The notes: a model not told the origin generated them from the letters alone. A DNA stretch of 64,000 bases from Gemmatimonadota bacterium (GCA_022827345.1 JAJDTB010000068.1:62001-126000); one strand, 5' to 3'. Shown: positions 35,389 through 44,974, numbered from the stretch's first letter. Translations and numbers: made by a program.

Positions 35389-36648
35389 ATGCCGCGTTCT
35401 CCATTGTGGTGGGCCCGCGGTGATCGCGCCGGGCTGGCCGTACTCATTTCGAGTGCGCTCGCGGCCGCAGGCTGTCGCGAGCGGGCACCCGTTGAGCGCG
35501 CGCCCGGCATCGCCATCGACAGCGCCGGGGTTGAAGTCGTGACCAGCGATCCACGGAACTCGAACGTCTACTGTACGCTTGGCGAGGAACCGATCCTCTC
35601 GGTGGGAACCCTGGAAGGCGCCGATCCCTACATGTTCTACCTCGTTCGCGGAACGGCACGCCTCTCGGACGGCTCGATCGCGGTGATGGACAATGGCAGC
35701 GGCGAGATCCGCGTCTTTGACCCGGCCGGCCGGCATCTGCGCTCGATGGGCGGCAAGGGAGAAGGGCCTGGAGAGTTCCGCATCGGCCGGTTCATCTGGG
35801 TGCTGCCCGGAGATACGCTCTGGGTCGGCGACTATCGGCCGTGGCGGTATCACGTCTACACGTCAACGGGAGCGTTCTCACGCACCGTGTCGATGGATCC
35901 GTCCTACCTGAACCGTTCACTCGGTGGCGGGGTGCTGGCGAATGGCGTCTCCGTCAACGTCAGGAATCAGTTCCAGCCTCAGGAGGAGAACTTCCGCCTT
36001 CCCGAACCGTTGTTTGTGGAGGCGCACGCCGCCGATGGCACGGTCATCGGTGAATTGGCGAGACTCGAAGGTCGGCGCTTTGGTCAATGGGAAGGCACCG
36101 GCGGAATCCTGTGGACGCTTTTCGATCCCATCCCCGTTGTGGACGCTCGCGGCACCGCGATCGCGATCGCGACGGCCCGGGAACCGGAAGTCCGTATTCT
36201 GGACGAGGAATTCCGTCTGCGTCGCATCGTGCGCTGGCTGGATCCGGACCGGGGGGTCACCGGGGCCCATGTCCAGGCGTACCGGGAAGACCTGATCGAG
36301 CGACGGGGGGGTCGCGGCAGCGAGAACTGGCGGCGCTTCGACGACGACATGACCAGCGATCGGCGGCCGGTGGCGGATGTCTTTCCCACCGTCGAGTATG
36401 TCCGGCTGGGGCGTGACGGTCGTCTCTGGGTCTATCCGTATCGCAAGCCGAGGGAAGGAGCGGACTGGTGGGTCTTCGGTCCGGACGGCGACTTCCAATG
36501 TCGGCTCGACCACCCAGCGGGGGTCACGATCTACGAAGTTGCGGCCGACTACCTGCTGGGGGTTCACACGGACGAACTGGGGGTCGAGAGGGTGGTGATG
36601 TTCGAGTTGCGACTGCCGGTCGATCCCGGTCCGGCCGATGGGGGATAG
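35389..36648 (+). CDS. 6-bladed beta-propeller lipoprotein
   Basis: 419 residues from the ATG at 35389, preceded by CAGGAG. The lipobox is LAAAGCRER. The body shows IAVMDNGSGEIRVFDPAGRH then GGKGEGPGEFRIGRFIWVLP, the glycine loop shared with the paralogue at 5061-6275. The C-terminus ends with LLGVHTDELGVERVVMFEL, also similar to that gene. Ligand and partner are unknown. The following small lipoprotein gene starts within a few bases of its stop, so they are probably co-transcribed. Confidence 0.8.
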   Translation: MPRSPLWWARGDRAGLAVLISSALAAAGCRERAPVERAPGIAIDSAGVEVVTSDPRNSNVYCTLGEEPILSVGTLEGADPYMFYLVRGTARLSDGSIAVMDNGSGEIRVFDPAGRHLRSMGGKGEGPGEFRIGRFIWVLPGDTLWVGDYRPWRYHVYTSTGAFSRTVSMDPSYLNRSLGGGVLANGVSVNVRNQFQPQEENFRLPEPLFVEAHAADGTVIGELARLEGRRFGQWEGTGGILWTLFDPIPVVDARGTAIAIATAREPEVRILDEEFRLRRIVRWLDPDRGVTGAHVQAYREDLIERRGGRGSENWRRFDDDMTSDRRPVADVFPTVEYVRLGRDGRLWVYPYRKPREGADWWVFGPDGDFQCRLDHPAGVTIYEVAADYLLGVHTDELGVERVVMFELRLPVDPGPADGG

Positions 36649-36655
36649 CCAGCCG

Positions 36656-37084
36656 ATGCGCCACGGCGGACCGGCGAACGCGCGATGCGGACGCATCGTG
36701 GTTTTCTTCGCGGCTCTGGCCCTGTCCTCGAGCTGCGGAGACGGCAGCACCGAGCCCGCGTATCCGACCGTCACCGGCAACTGGGAGGGCACCAGTGCCG
36801 CGTTCGGCGCCGCAGAGACCTGGAGACTCAACCTGGAGGAGTCTTCCGACGGGACCGTCACGGGAACCTTCAGCCTGCGCGTCGAAGGGCTGGTCTTCTC
36901 GGGCACGCTGAGCGGCGCCCATGCCTATCCCGATGTGCACCTGGACTTCGACATGATTTTCTTCGGGGCCGTCGTGTCGGGCACCTACGACGGCCAGGTC
37001 ACGTCGCCCACCACCATCACGGGCGGCTATCAGCGTTTTGACGACCCCACGCAGACCCTGGATCTCGACCGCCTCGGCACGTGA
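36656..37084 (+). CDS. Small lipoprotein of unknown function
   Basis: 142 residues with a lipobox-like ALSSSCGDG. The mature part is beta-rich (YPTVTGNWEGTSAAFGAAET, then DGTVTGTFSLRVEGLVFSG) and looks like a small lipocalin-like or calycin barrel, as in many T-G-x-W-x-G lipoproteins. The start is either the ATG at 36656 or one at 36638 that overlaps the upstream stop. Its stop overlaps the GTG of the phosphoribosyltransferase gene. Confidence 0.65.
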   Translation: MRHGGPANARCGRIVVFFAALALSSSCGDGSTEPAYPTVTGNWEGTSAAFGAAETWRLNLEESSDGTVTGTFSLRVEGLVFSGTLSGAHAYPDVHLDFDMIFFGAVVSGTYDGQVTSPTTITGGYQRFDDPTQTLDLDRLGT

Positions 37085-38175
37085 CCGCTTCCTCGCCTCC
37101 CGACCCCATCCGCCACGACCAGCGGCGCGACCCGTCCATCTTCGCCTTCCCGGTCGAGAAGATGCGCAGCGGCTACTACTCCGACAAATATTTCGTGCGG
37201 GCGCGCGATCTGCTCCTGGCGGCGGGGCGCGGGCCCACCGTCACGATGCAGGTCTTCCAGAAGCGCGACGCGGTGGTTGCGGGCACGGACGAAGCGATTG
37301 GCATGCTGAAGCTGTGCCTCACGGAAGGCTTCGATTTCGGCGATCTCGAGGTCCGCTCGCTCCGCGACGGCGACCGCGCGCGGCCGTGGGAGACGGTCAT
37401 GTTCATCACCGGGCCCTACCCGGCCTTCGTGCACCTCGAGACGCTCTACGCCGGCGTGCTGGGCCGCCGCACCCGCATCGCGACCAACACCCGGGCAGTC
37501 GTCGAGGCCGCGTGGCCCAAGTCGATCATGTTCTTCCCCGCGCGCCATGACCACTGGATGGTGCAGACCGGCGACGGTTGGGCGGCGCACGTGGCGGGCG
37601 CGATCGGCGTTTCGACCGACGCCCAGGCCTCGTGGTGGGGGTCGTCGGGGATCGGCACGGTCCCGCACGGCCTGATCGCGGCGTACGGCGGGGACACGGT
37701 GGCAGCGACGAAGGCGTTGGGTGTGCACCTCGCCGACGAGGTGCAAATCGTCTCGCTCGTCGACTTCGACAACGACAGCGTCGCCACGAGCCTGGCGGTG
37801 GCGCGTGCGATGGGCAAACGGCTCTGGGGCGTCCGGCTCGACACCTCCGGGACCATGGTCGACCGCAGCATGGTGGGCCAGATGGGTGACTTCGACCCCC
37901 GCGGCGTGAATCCGAGGCTGGTGCACAAGGTGCGCGACGCGCTCGATGCGGCCGGCTTCAGCCATGTGCACATCGTGGTGTCGGGCGGGTTCAACGCCGC
38001 CAAGATCCGCGCCTTCGAAGAGGCCGGGGTGCCGGTGGACTCCTACGGCGTGGGCTCGTCGCTGATGCGCGGGTCCTTCGACTACACCGCCGACATCGTG
38101 CGTGTCGAGGGCCGGCCGGTGGCGAAAGCGGGCCGCTGGCACCGGCCGAACGACCGGTTGGAGCTGGTGGAGTGA
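37081..38175 (+). CDS. pncB: Nicotinate phosphoribosyltransferase
   Basis: 364 residues from a GTG that overlaps the upstream stop by 4 nt. Motifs include FPVEKMRSGYYSDKYFVRAR, QVFQKRDAVVAGTDEA, GTVPHGLIAAYGGDTV and VSGGFNAAKIRAFEEAGVPV. These are of the type II phosphoribosyltransferase barrel. It makes nicotinate mononucleotide from nicotinate and PRPP. The next gene encodes a nicotinamidase-like hydrolase, so the two would recycle nicotinamide to NAD. Confidence 0.88.
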   Translation: MTASSPPDPIRHDQRRDPSIFAFPVEKMRSGYYSDKYFVRARDLLLAAGRGPTVTMQVFQKRDAVVAGTDEAIGMLKLCLTEGFDFGDLEVRSLRDGDRARPWETVMFITGPYPAFVHLETLYAGVLGRRTRIATNTRAVVEAAWPKSIMFFPARHDHWMVQTGDGWAAHVAGAIGVSTDAQASWWGSSGIGTVPHGLIAAYGGDTVAATKALGVHLADEVQIVSLVDFDNDSVATSLAVARAMGKRLWGVRLDTSGTMVDRSMVGQMGDFDPRGVNPRLVHKVRDALDAAGFSHVHIVVSGGFNAAKIRAFEEAGVPVDSYGVGSSLMRGSFDYTADIVRVEGRPVAKAGRWHRPNDRLELVE

Positions 38176-38232
38176 GTGGGGGAAGCCGGGGCCGGGAGCC
38201 GGGCGAGCCCCTGGCCGCCGGGGGCCGCTGAT

Positions 38233-38961
38233 ATGGCCGCCGATTCAGGGGGAACAAGCGCGACCCGTCCCGCGCGGGTGGGCTGGATCGTCGATGTGCA
38301 GGCGGACTTCATGGACCCGGCAGGCCGGCTCTATGTCCGCGACCTCTTCGACGACTCCGATCCGGGCGCGGTCCGGATCGTCCCCGCACTGGAGCGGGTC
38401 ACGGCGTGGATGAGCGAGCACTGCGACGTGGTGGTCTACACGGGCGACTGGCACGGCCTGGAGGATGCCGAGATCGACCCGGTGGCCCCGGATCCGGGCC
38501 GGGACACCTACCCGCCGCACTGCATGGGGCGGTCGCCCGATCCGGCCGAGCGGGCCGGCGCCGAGGTCATTGCCGAAATCCGCCCGGTCGACCCGGTGGT
38601 GCTGGCGCACGATGCGGGGGAGGAGGAGGCGCGGTCGGCTGTGCGGCGCGCCGTGGCGGAGCGGCGGCCGGTGTTCGTGCGGAAGACGCGCTTCAACGTC
38701 TTCGAGGGCAACCCCGGCGCCGATGCGTTCGTGCGGTCGCTGGGCGATGCGCTCGGGCGGCGCCCCGAGTTCGTGGTGATCGGGGTGGCGCGCGACGTCT
38801 GCGTGACCCAGGCGGTCGACGGGCTGCTGGAGCGCGGGCGCGAGGTGACAGCCGTGCGGGACGCGACGTGGGGACTCGGGCTGGAACCGGAAGAGGTCAC
38901 GCTCGCGCGCTGGGCGGAGGGGGGGAGGGTGGTGACGGTGGCGGAGCTGGTGGGGGCATAG
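38233..38961 (+). CDS. pncA: Nicotinamidase/isochorismatase-family cysteine hydrolase
   Basis: About 242 residues from the ATG at 38233; a GTG at 38176 is also possible. The triad residues are seen: Asp in GWIVDVQADFMDP, Lys in FVRKTRFNVF and Cys in VIGVARDVCVTQAV. Metal-site candidates lie in VVYTGDWHG. Converting nicotinamide to nicotinate is inferred from the neighbouring pncB; isochorismatase and other cysteine hydrolases share the fold. The stop is 33 nt from a 39-bp dyad element. Confidence 0.78.
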   Translation: MAADSGGTSATRPARVGWIVDVQADFMDPAGRLYVRDLFDDSDPGAVRIVPALERVTAWMSEHCDVVVYTGDWHGLEDAEIDPVAPDPGRDTYPPHCMGRSPDPAERAGAEVIAEIRPVDPVVLAHDAGEEEARSAVRRAVAERRPVFVRKTRFNVFEGNPGADAFVRSLGDALGRRPEFVVIGVARDVCVTQAVDGLLERGREVTAVRDATWGLGLEPEEVTLARWAEGGRVVTVAELVGA

Positions 38962-38994
38962 AGCCACGTGCGACGCCGTTGCATCGGCCCGATA

Positions 38995-39033
38995 TGTAAA
39001 TTAAACATTACAAAATGACAAGTGCGCTTGTCG
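38995..39033 (+). repeat. 39-bp double-dyad element, copy 4
   Basis: TGTAAATTAAACATTACA and TGACAAGTGCGCTTGTCG are separated by AAA. The second dyad is nearly perfect (GACAAG with CTTGTC). It lies 33 nt after the pncA-like stop and 21 nt from the convergent amidohydrolase stop. Confidence 0.8.
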
Positions 39034-39054
39034 TATTGGGCAGCATGCAGGGGC

Positions 39055-40488
39055 CTACCGGTACCGCACCCCTTCTTTGAACACGAGAACCACGTCACGC
39101 AGCGCCCAGATATCCTCCAGAGGATTGCCGTCCACCACGATCACGTCGGCGAGCTTCCCGGCTTCGATGGTGCCGAACTCGTCCTCCATCCCGAGCAGCT
39201 CTGCACCCCTGCGCGTGGCGGAGACAATCGCCTCCATGTTCGTCATCCCGAGTTCGGTGAAGATCTCGAGTTCGCGCACGTGGTTCCCGCTCTCGTGGAA
39301 GTTGAGGCGCGTGCCCTTGTCGGTTCCCATCGCGATCGGTGCGCCGGCGGCGATCAGCTTGGCGAGGTTGAGGCGTCCCAGCTCGTAGCCGGCGCGCTGC
39401 TTCTCCAGCGCCTCGGGGTCATCGGCGAGGTCTCTGGCCACCCACTCGCGGGCCTCCTGCACCATGTCTGCGGGGGCGTGGCGGATGTACCAGGGATCCT
39501 CGAGGCGGCTTGGGTCCTCCATGTAGGTCACATAGACTTCACGCACGACCATGAGCGACACGGAGTAGACGTTCTGGTCCACGAAGCGCTGCACCAGCTC
39601 GTCGGAGAACTCGCTCTGCGGTCCCACTTCCTCCTGGCTCACGAGGGTTGGGTGCTCCATCGCGTCCACCCCCGCGTCGAGGACGGCCACGATGCTCTCG
39701 ATCGACGACGTGTGGGTCGTGACCCGCAGTCCGCGCGCGTGCGCTTCGTCCACGATTTCGGTGAGGGCCTCGGTGGAGAGCACCGGCGGCTCGTTTTCCG
39801 GCCCGCTGTGCGCCGAGACCTTGATGAAGTCGACGCCGCGCTCGGCGTAGTCGGCGACGATTTCGCGACCGTGCGGCCCGTCGCTCACCGGCAGCACCAT
39901 CGCCGCCTTCGCATATTCCACGCCCTCGGCCGGGATGCCCTCGAAGACCGAGTCGGTCGGGTCGTCGAACATGCGGTAGACGCCCGGATAGTTGAGAATC
40001 GTGCCCGAGGTGAAGAGGCGGGATCCGGCGATGAGCCCGCTCTCGACGTCTTCGCGCAGCCGGATCATCTCTTCCAGCGGGTCCATGGTGTCGCGCGAAG
40101 TGGTGATCCCCTGCATGAGGCTGGCGTTGAGGTTGCGCGCGCCGATCTCGTAGTAGTCGCGATAGCGCCCGGCGAAGTAGGCGGGGTGGTTCGACTGGCC
40201 GTCGAAAATGATGTGACTGTTCCCCTCGATCATTCCGGGCATGATGGTCTTGCCGGTGACGTCGACGACATCGGCCCTGGCCGGGGCCGCCACGGCACTC
40301 GCCGGCCCGGCGGCGACGATGCGCCCATTGCTCATTACCACAATCGCGTTTTCGACGGGAGGACCACCCGTTCCGTCGATGAGAAGCCCGCCGGTCAGAA
40401 CGGTCGCGCCGCCGCCCGCATCCATGGGCGCGCAGCCGAGGAGGAGTGGTGCGGTGGCGAGCAAGGCAGCGATAGAGCGGATCATCAT
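39055..40488 (-). CDS. Amidohydrolase-family lipoprotein with altered HxH motif
   Basis: 477 residues with lipobox LLLGCAPMD. The fold is that of imidazolonepropionase-like amidohydrolases: VVDVTGKTIMPGMIEGNSHI, VDFIKVSAHSG, RVTTHTSSIESI, AMEHPTLVSQEEVG, GAPIAMGTDKGT and LADVIVVDGNPLEDIWALRD. The first metal motif, normally D-x-H-x-H, reads E-G-N-S-H, so the first His is Asn. The other ligands remain. It may have a mononuclear site or have lost activity. The ATG overlaps the S9 peptidase stop (TGATG), so it is translated with it. Confidence 0.8.
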   Translation of the reverse strand: MMIRSIAALLATAPLLLGCAPMDAGGGATVLTGGLLIDGTGGPPVENAIVVMSNGRIVAAGPASAVAAPARADVVDVTGKTIMPGMIEGNSHIIFDGQSNHPAYFAGRYRDYYEIGARNLNASLMQGITTSRDTMDPLEEMIRLREDVESGLIAGSRLFTSGTILNYPGVYRMFDDPTDSVFEGIPAEGVEYAKAAMVLPVSDGPHGREIVADYAERGVDFIKVSAHSGPENEPPVLSTEALTEIVDEAHARGLRVTTHTSSIESIVAVLDAGVDAMEHPTLVSQEEVGPQSEFSDELVQRFVDQNVYSVSLMVVREVYVTYMEDPSRLEDPWYIRHAPADMVQEAREWVARDLADDPEALEKQRAGYELGRLNLAKLIAAGAPIAMGTDKGTRLNFHESGNHVRELEIFTELGMTNMEAIVSATRRGAELLGMEDEFGTIEAGKLADVIVVDGNPLEDIWALRDVVLVFKEGVRYR

Positions 40489-42569
40489 CAACTCCTGACA
40501 GGCGCGAGATACGTGGCAAACCAGCGGACGATCCACTGCAGCCGCTCCAGACGATGCAGGGGTTGGCCGGTACGGGGCAGCCCGTGGCCTTCGTCCGGGA
40601 ACCGTACAAAGAGGGACGGCACCCCCTGCCGCATCAGGGCGCGGTACATCTCCTCGCCCTGGCTGACCGGGACGCGGTAGTCGAGTTCACTGTGCAGGAC
40701 CAGGGTGGGGGTCGTCATCCGGTCGGCGTAGGCGATGGGCGACGATTCCCACAGTCTCATCGGCACCTCCCAGGGCGTGCCGTCGAGCTCGAGCTCCACC
40801 CAGGACGGGATGTCCGCGGTGCCGAAGAAGCTGATCCAGTTGGAGATGCTCCGCTGGGTGACGGCGGCGGCGAAGCGGTCGGTGTGGCCGACGACCCAGT
40901 TGGTCATCAGTCCCCCGTAGCTGCCGCCGGTAACGCCCAGCCTGGCGGGGTCGATCCAGTCATTGTCCGCGAGCGCCTGGTCCACTCCGGCCATGATGTC
41001 GTCGAAGGCCTTGCCGACGAGGTCGCCGGTCACCGCGGCTTCGAAGTTCTGCCCGTATCCCGTGCTACCCCGCGGGTTGGTGAAGAGCACGCCCCATCCC
41101 CGCGCGGCGAGGGTCTGGAACTCCAGGCTGAAGCCGTTGCCGTACATCCCGTACGGTCCCCCGTGGATCTCGAGGACCATCGGGTAGCTGGCGTCGGGCG
41201 TGAATCCCGCCGGCTTCATGATCCAGCCCTGCACATCCCAGTCGTCGGCCCCCTTGTACCAGAACCCTTCCGTATCCGACAACTGACGCGAAGCGCGCCA
41301 TTCGTCGTTGAAGGAGGACAGCTTGCGGCCTTCGGAGCCGTCGTGGGCCCCGGTTGTCGCCCCGGGGCCCGCCGCATCCGCGACGGCCCCGGATCCGCCG
41401 ATCGCCGTCACGTACGCTTCCGGCGGCGCGGTAGGCGTGGTCCACAGGTATCCGAGGCTCCCGTCGGGCGCGAAGGTCATCGCGGTGGCCTGACCCTTGC
41501 CGGTGACGAGCGCGTGGTGCGTCCCGTCCAGACCCAGTCGATGAATCTCGATGTTGCCGTGAATCTGGAAGGTCACGGCAAGGTCGTGCTCAGGAGTCCA
41601 CGCGAAACCGGAAGGCGTATGGTCGATGGCTGCTGTCAGGTTGCGGGGCTCGCCGCCCTGGGCGCTCGCGAGCCAGATCTGGTGCTGTGAACCGTAGTCG
41701 TGGGGGTCGGAGTTGCCGCGGAAGGCCAGCCATGCGCCGTCCGGCGACCAGCGCGGCGACGCGTCCGTCCCGGGTCCTCCCGAGAAATACTCGACCTGGC
41801 CGCCTGCTGCAGGCACGACCCAGACATCGCTGTCGCGGTTGAAATCGGGTTGATCCGTGCGGTTGGATATGAAGGCGATGCGCCGGCCGTCGGGAGACCA
41901 CGCGGGTTCGGAGTCCTCGTAGGGCCCGTCGGTGACCTGGAGCGCCTCGCCTCCGTCTATCGAAACGACGAAGATGTGCGGATAGGAAGAGCCGAGGTAT
42001 GTGGTTCCGGCGCGGTAGCGCAGGCGATCGGCCACCAGCAGGTCGCCCGATTCCGACACGACGGTCTCTCCGAGCAGCCGCTCCGCAGCCGCTTGTTCCG
42101 TCACCTCCGAGACTACGGCAAGTCTGCGCGAATCGGGGGCCCAGGCGAAGGACGAAACGCCTGTCGCCAGGTCGGTAACCTGACGTGCTTCCCCAACGGT
42201 CTCGGGGAGCAGCCAAAGCTGGGACGACCCGCTTCTGGAAGACCGGAAGGCGAGCCATCTTCCGTCCGGCGACCACTGCGGTGCCTGATCGCCCTCGCCT
42301 CGGGTGAGTTGCCGGAGTTCACCGCGCTCGACATCGGCTTCCCAGAGGGCCCTGATGTAGCTGTTGTTCTCCCGGTCGAGGCGGCTGGTCGCGAAAGTGA
42401 GCCTGGTTCCACTCGGGTGAAAGGTGGGGTCGCTTACGTCGACGACCTGGAAGAGGTCTTCGGGGGTTACGGGGGTGGGGCCGGTCGGATCGGCTTCCTG
42501 CGCCGCGAGATCGCCTACGGTCCCCAACGCGACGGCAGCGGTGGCCACGCACAGCCTGATGTGATCCAT
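40488..42569 (-). CDS. S9 prolyl-oligopeptidase-family peptidase (acylaminoacyl-peptidase-like)
   Basis: 693 residues from the ATG at 42569 with a signal peptide ending near LAAQE. The N-terminal half is a WD40-like propeller with repeats such as APQWSPDGRWLAFRSSRSGS, EPAWSPDGRRIAFISNRTDQ and SPRWSPDGAWLAFRG. The C-terminal hydrolase has the nucleophile GGSYGGLMT, the acid in HSELDYRVP and the His in PDEGHGLP. It should cleave short peptides in the periplasm. It lies between a second S9 gene and an amidohydrolase gene, downstream of SusC/SusD. Confidence 0.9.
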   Translation of the reverse strand: MDHIRLCVATAAVALGTVGDLAAQEADPTGPTPVTPEDLFQVVDVSDPTFHPSGTRLTFATSRLDRENNSYIRALWEADVERGELRQLTRGEGDQAPQWSPDGRWLAFRSSRSGSSQLWLLPETVGEARQVTDLATGVSSFAWAPDSRRLAVVSEVTEQAAAERLLGETVVSESGDLLVADRLRYRAGTTYLGSSYPHIFVVSIDGGEALQVTDGPYEDSEPAWSPDGRRIAFISNRTDQPDFNRDSDVWVVPAAGGQVEYFSGGPGTDASPRWSPDGAWLAFRGNSDPHDYGSQHQIWLASAQGGEPRNLTAAIDHTPSGFAWTPEHDLAVTFQIHGNIEIHRLGLDGTHHALVTGKGQATAMTFAPDGSLGYLWTTPTAPPEAYVTAIGGSGAVADAAGPGATTGAHDGSEGRKLSSFNDEWRASRQLSDTEGFWYKGADDWDVQGWIMKPAGFTPDASYPMVLEIHGGPYGMYGNGFSLEFQTLAARGWGVLFTNPRGSTGYGQNFEAAVTGDLVGKAFDDIMAGVDQALADNDWIDPARLGVTGGSYGGLMTNWVVGHTDRFAAAVTQRSISNWISFFGTADIPSWVELELDGTPWEVPMRLWESSPIAYADRMTTPTLVLHSELDYRVPVSQGEEMYRALMRQGVPSLFVRFPDEGHGLPRTGQPLHRLERLQWIVRWFATYLAPVRS

Positions 42570-42602
42570 CCCTGCTGGGCCGCCCCGCCTACCCGGATGC
42601 GC

Positions 42603-42641
42603 TGTCAAGGCAACATTACATATTGTCATGTTTTCTTTACT
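42603..42641 (-). repeat. 39-bp double-dyad element, copy 5
   Basis: On the plus strand TGTCAAGGCAACATTACA and TGTCATGTTTTCTTTACT are separated by TAT. Read on the minus strand, the second dyad (TGTAATGTTGCCTTGACA) matches copies 1 and 6. It lies 33 nt upstream of the S9 start and 32 nt downstream of the preceding gene's stop. Confidence 0.75.
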
Positions 42642-42673
42642 ATCCACGTCTTCAAAGCTCCTCTCTCGACCTG

Positions 42674-44974
42674 CTAGCGATCCGAGGCCGTGCCTGGCGC
42701 GGCCGCGAGGTGGCGATCGAGGTATTGGGCGATTCGGCGGAAGTAGTCGGAACGGGCCTGCGGCCCGCGAATCCCATGCGCCTCGTCGGGGTAGAAGATC
42801 CACTCAAAGGTGGTCCTCCCGTGCCTGAGGAGTTCGTTGACGAGCGCGGCGGCGTCGAGGTGCATCGTGTCCTGAATGCCGCTCAGGATCAACATGGGTC
42901 GCACGAGGTTCGCCGCGTAGGTGATCGGGGAGCCCCGCCGGGTCCCTTCGGGGTTCTCCCACGGGAAGCCGAAGTGCTCCTCGTTGTATCCCGGGGCCAG
43001 GTAGAAAAAGCGCTCCCAGTCGGTTACCGGCGCGCTCGAAACCCCCGCCGCGAAGGTTTCCGGCGACCTGAGCATGGAACTGGCAACCATGAAGCCGCCG
43101 TAGCTGTGACCCCAGGTCCCGATCCGTTCCATGTCGACGTAGCCCAGGCCGCGAAGGTACTCGACCCCTCCCAGAACATCGGCGACATCGATGTCTCCAA
43201 GCCGGTCGAAGACGTCCATCCGGAACTTGCGGCCATAGCCGGCGCTCCCACGGAAGTCCACGTCGAGCACGACATACCCTTCCTGTGCCAGGTACCGGTT
43301 GAAGGCAGGTTGATCCATGCGCGTCCACCCGCGAAAAACGCTCTGAGCGTACCCGGCACCGTGAACGAAGATCACCGCCGGGTATTGTCGGGCAGGGTCG
43401 AGCCCGGCGGGCCGGAAGATCCTTGCAGTCACCTCGGCGTTATCGCCGGCGCTGGGGAATCGCACGACCTCGGGTTCTCGAAGTTGGTATCCCTCGAGCC
43501 ATTCGGGCACGGCGAGCGTGGTGAGCTGCCGCGGCTCTCCCGAATCGATCTCCTGCACGAACAACTCCGGCAACGCCGTGTGGTTGCTGTACAGGTACGC
43601 CAACCGCGAGCCGTCCGGCGACGGAGTGGACGACAGGTTCACCCCCGGCAGGGGAGTCACGCGCCGCCGCTCGCCGCCGTCCGCGGAGACCTCGTAGAGA
43701 TGCCGCTCGGGGGTTCCCGCCTCGTTCGACGGGAAGAGGATGGTGCGGCCGCCACGTGACCAGACCGGCGTGACCTCGAAGCGGTCGTAGACCTGGTTGC
43801 TGGTGACCGTGAAAGTTCCCGACGTGAGCTGCTTGGGCTCCGCACCGGCGTCATCGGCGTCCACGTCGATCACGTAGACGTGGTTCCAGTCGGTGCGCTC
43901 CGACGTGAAGACAAGCCGCCGCGAATCCGGCGCCCACCGGATCCAGATGGCAAGCGGCGAGATCCAGGCGTCGACTTCCTCGCGCCAAATGGTCCGCACC
44001 TCTCCCGTTTCCGGCGAGGCGATGCGGATTTCGCGCGCGGTGTGGTCCAGCGACAGCCAGTTGATGGCCACCGAGCTGCCGTCCGGCGACCAGTGGGCCT
44101 GGCTGCCGCCGCGCAGCGAATAGCGTTCTCCGTCGCTAGGCCCCAGCCAGGTCGTCTCGCCGCCATCGACCGGGATCACCCCCAACCGAACCCGCCCATA
44201 GCCGATCAGCGTGAAGTCGACGCCGATAATCAGCCCGGAGAAGTCGGTGTACCGGAAACGGCGCTGTTCGTCGGTCGCCTGTGCCGTGTAGAGGATACGG
44301 GTCCCGTCCGGAGACCACCGCGGTTGCAGGTTGTGCCAACCCTCGCCGTGGGAACTGGTCAACTGGCGTACGCCCCCATCCATCAGGTCGAGCACCCAGA
44401 GTTCGCTTTCGCGGATGTAGGCGAGCTTGCTCCCATCGGGTGAGAGGACCGGGTCGGGTCCATTGAAGTACTGCTGCGGCGTGTAGCCGGGGGAGGTAGC
44501 GCCGAAGTCCACGACTGTCCGCGACGATCCCGCCGCCACGTCCGCGGCATGGATGTCACCACCGGCGAGGTAGAGCAGGGTGTTGCCGTCCGGCGTCCAG
44601 GGTTCGGGCAGGAGGGTACGCATGACGTTCTCTCCCGACAGCGCGAGCCGACGGACGTCTCCGTCCAGATCTGCAAGGTAGAGCGCGCTGGAGTTGGTCT
44701 CCCCTTCGGTGACCGTGAAGGCGATGCTCGCGCCATCCGGCGACCACTCCGGAGCCGAGAGCTGCCGGAAGGTCCATAGGTTGTCGGTTGTGAGACGGGG
44801 CGCGTCCTGGGCTGTGATCGCCTCGACCCCCGTGACGAGCAGCGCAACGATGGCCAGGAGGGTTCTGTAGCCCGGCAACACGCTGTGAGGCCAAAGCGGG
44901 GCCGGGCGTGGCGACGCCGTGCGGGAGGGCCGCAACGTCCGACGACCCCCCCGTGCGGTGATCCCGGCCATCAT
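42674..44974 (-). CDS. S9 peptidase, DPP IV-like
   Basis: 766 residues with an N-terminal signal or anchor (LLAIVALLVTGVEAITAQ). The propeller repeats include APEWSPDGASIAFTV, LQPRWSPDGTRILYTAQ and AHWSPDGSSVAINW. The hydrolase domain has GTWGHSYGGFMVAS (nucleophile), SGIQDTMHLDAA (acid) and YPDEAHGIRG (His). It probably acts on dipeptide release in the periplasm. Its start overlaps the SusD stop by 4 nt (ATGA), so it belongs to the SusC/SusD operon. Confidence 0.9.
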   Translation of the reverse strand: MMAGITARGGRRTLRPSRTASPRPAPLWPHSVLPGYRTLLAIVALLVTGVEAITAQDAPRLTTDNLWTFRQLSAPEWSPDGASIAFTVTEGETNSSALYLADLDGDVRRLALSGENVMRTLLPEPWTPDGNTLLYLAGGDIHAADVAAGSSRTVVDFGATSPGYTPQQYFNGPDPVLSPDGSKLAYIRESELWVLDLMDGGVRQLTSSHGEGWHNLQPRWSPDGTRILYTAQATDEQRRFRYTDFSGLIIGVDFTLIGYGRVRLGVIPVDGGETTWLGPSDGERYSLRGGSQAHWSPDGSSVAINWLSLDHTAREIRIASPETGEVRTIWREEVDAWISPLAIWIRWAPDSRRLVFTSERTDWNHVYVIDVDADDAGAEPKQLTSGTFTVTSNQVYDRFEVTPVWSRGGRTILFPSNEAGTPERHLYEVSADGGERRRVTPLPGVNLSSTPSPDGSRLAYLYSNHTALPELFVQEIDSGEPRQLTTLAVPEWLEGYQLREPEVVRFPSAGDNAEVTARIFRPAGLDPARQYPAVIFVHGAGYAQSVFRGWTRMDQPAFNRYLAQEGYVVLDVDFRGSAGYGRKFRMDVFDRLGDIDVADVLGGVEYLRGLGYVDMERIGTWGHSYGGFMVASSMLRSPETFAAGVSSAPVTDWERFFYLAPGYNEEHFGFPWENPEGTRRGSPITYAANLVRPMLILSGIQDTMHLDAAALVNELLRHGRTTFEWIFYPDEAHGIRGPQARSDYFRRIAQYLDRHLAAAPGTASDR

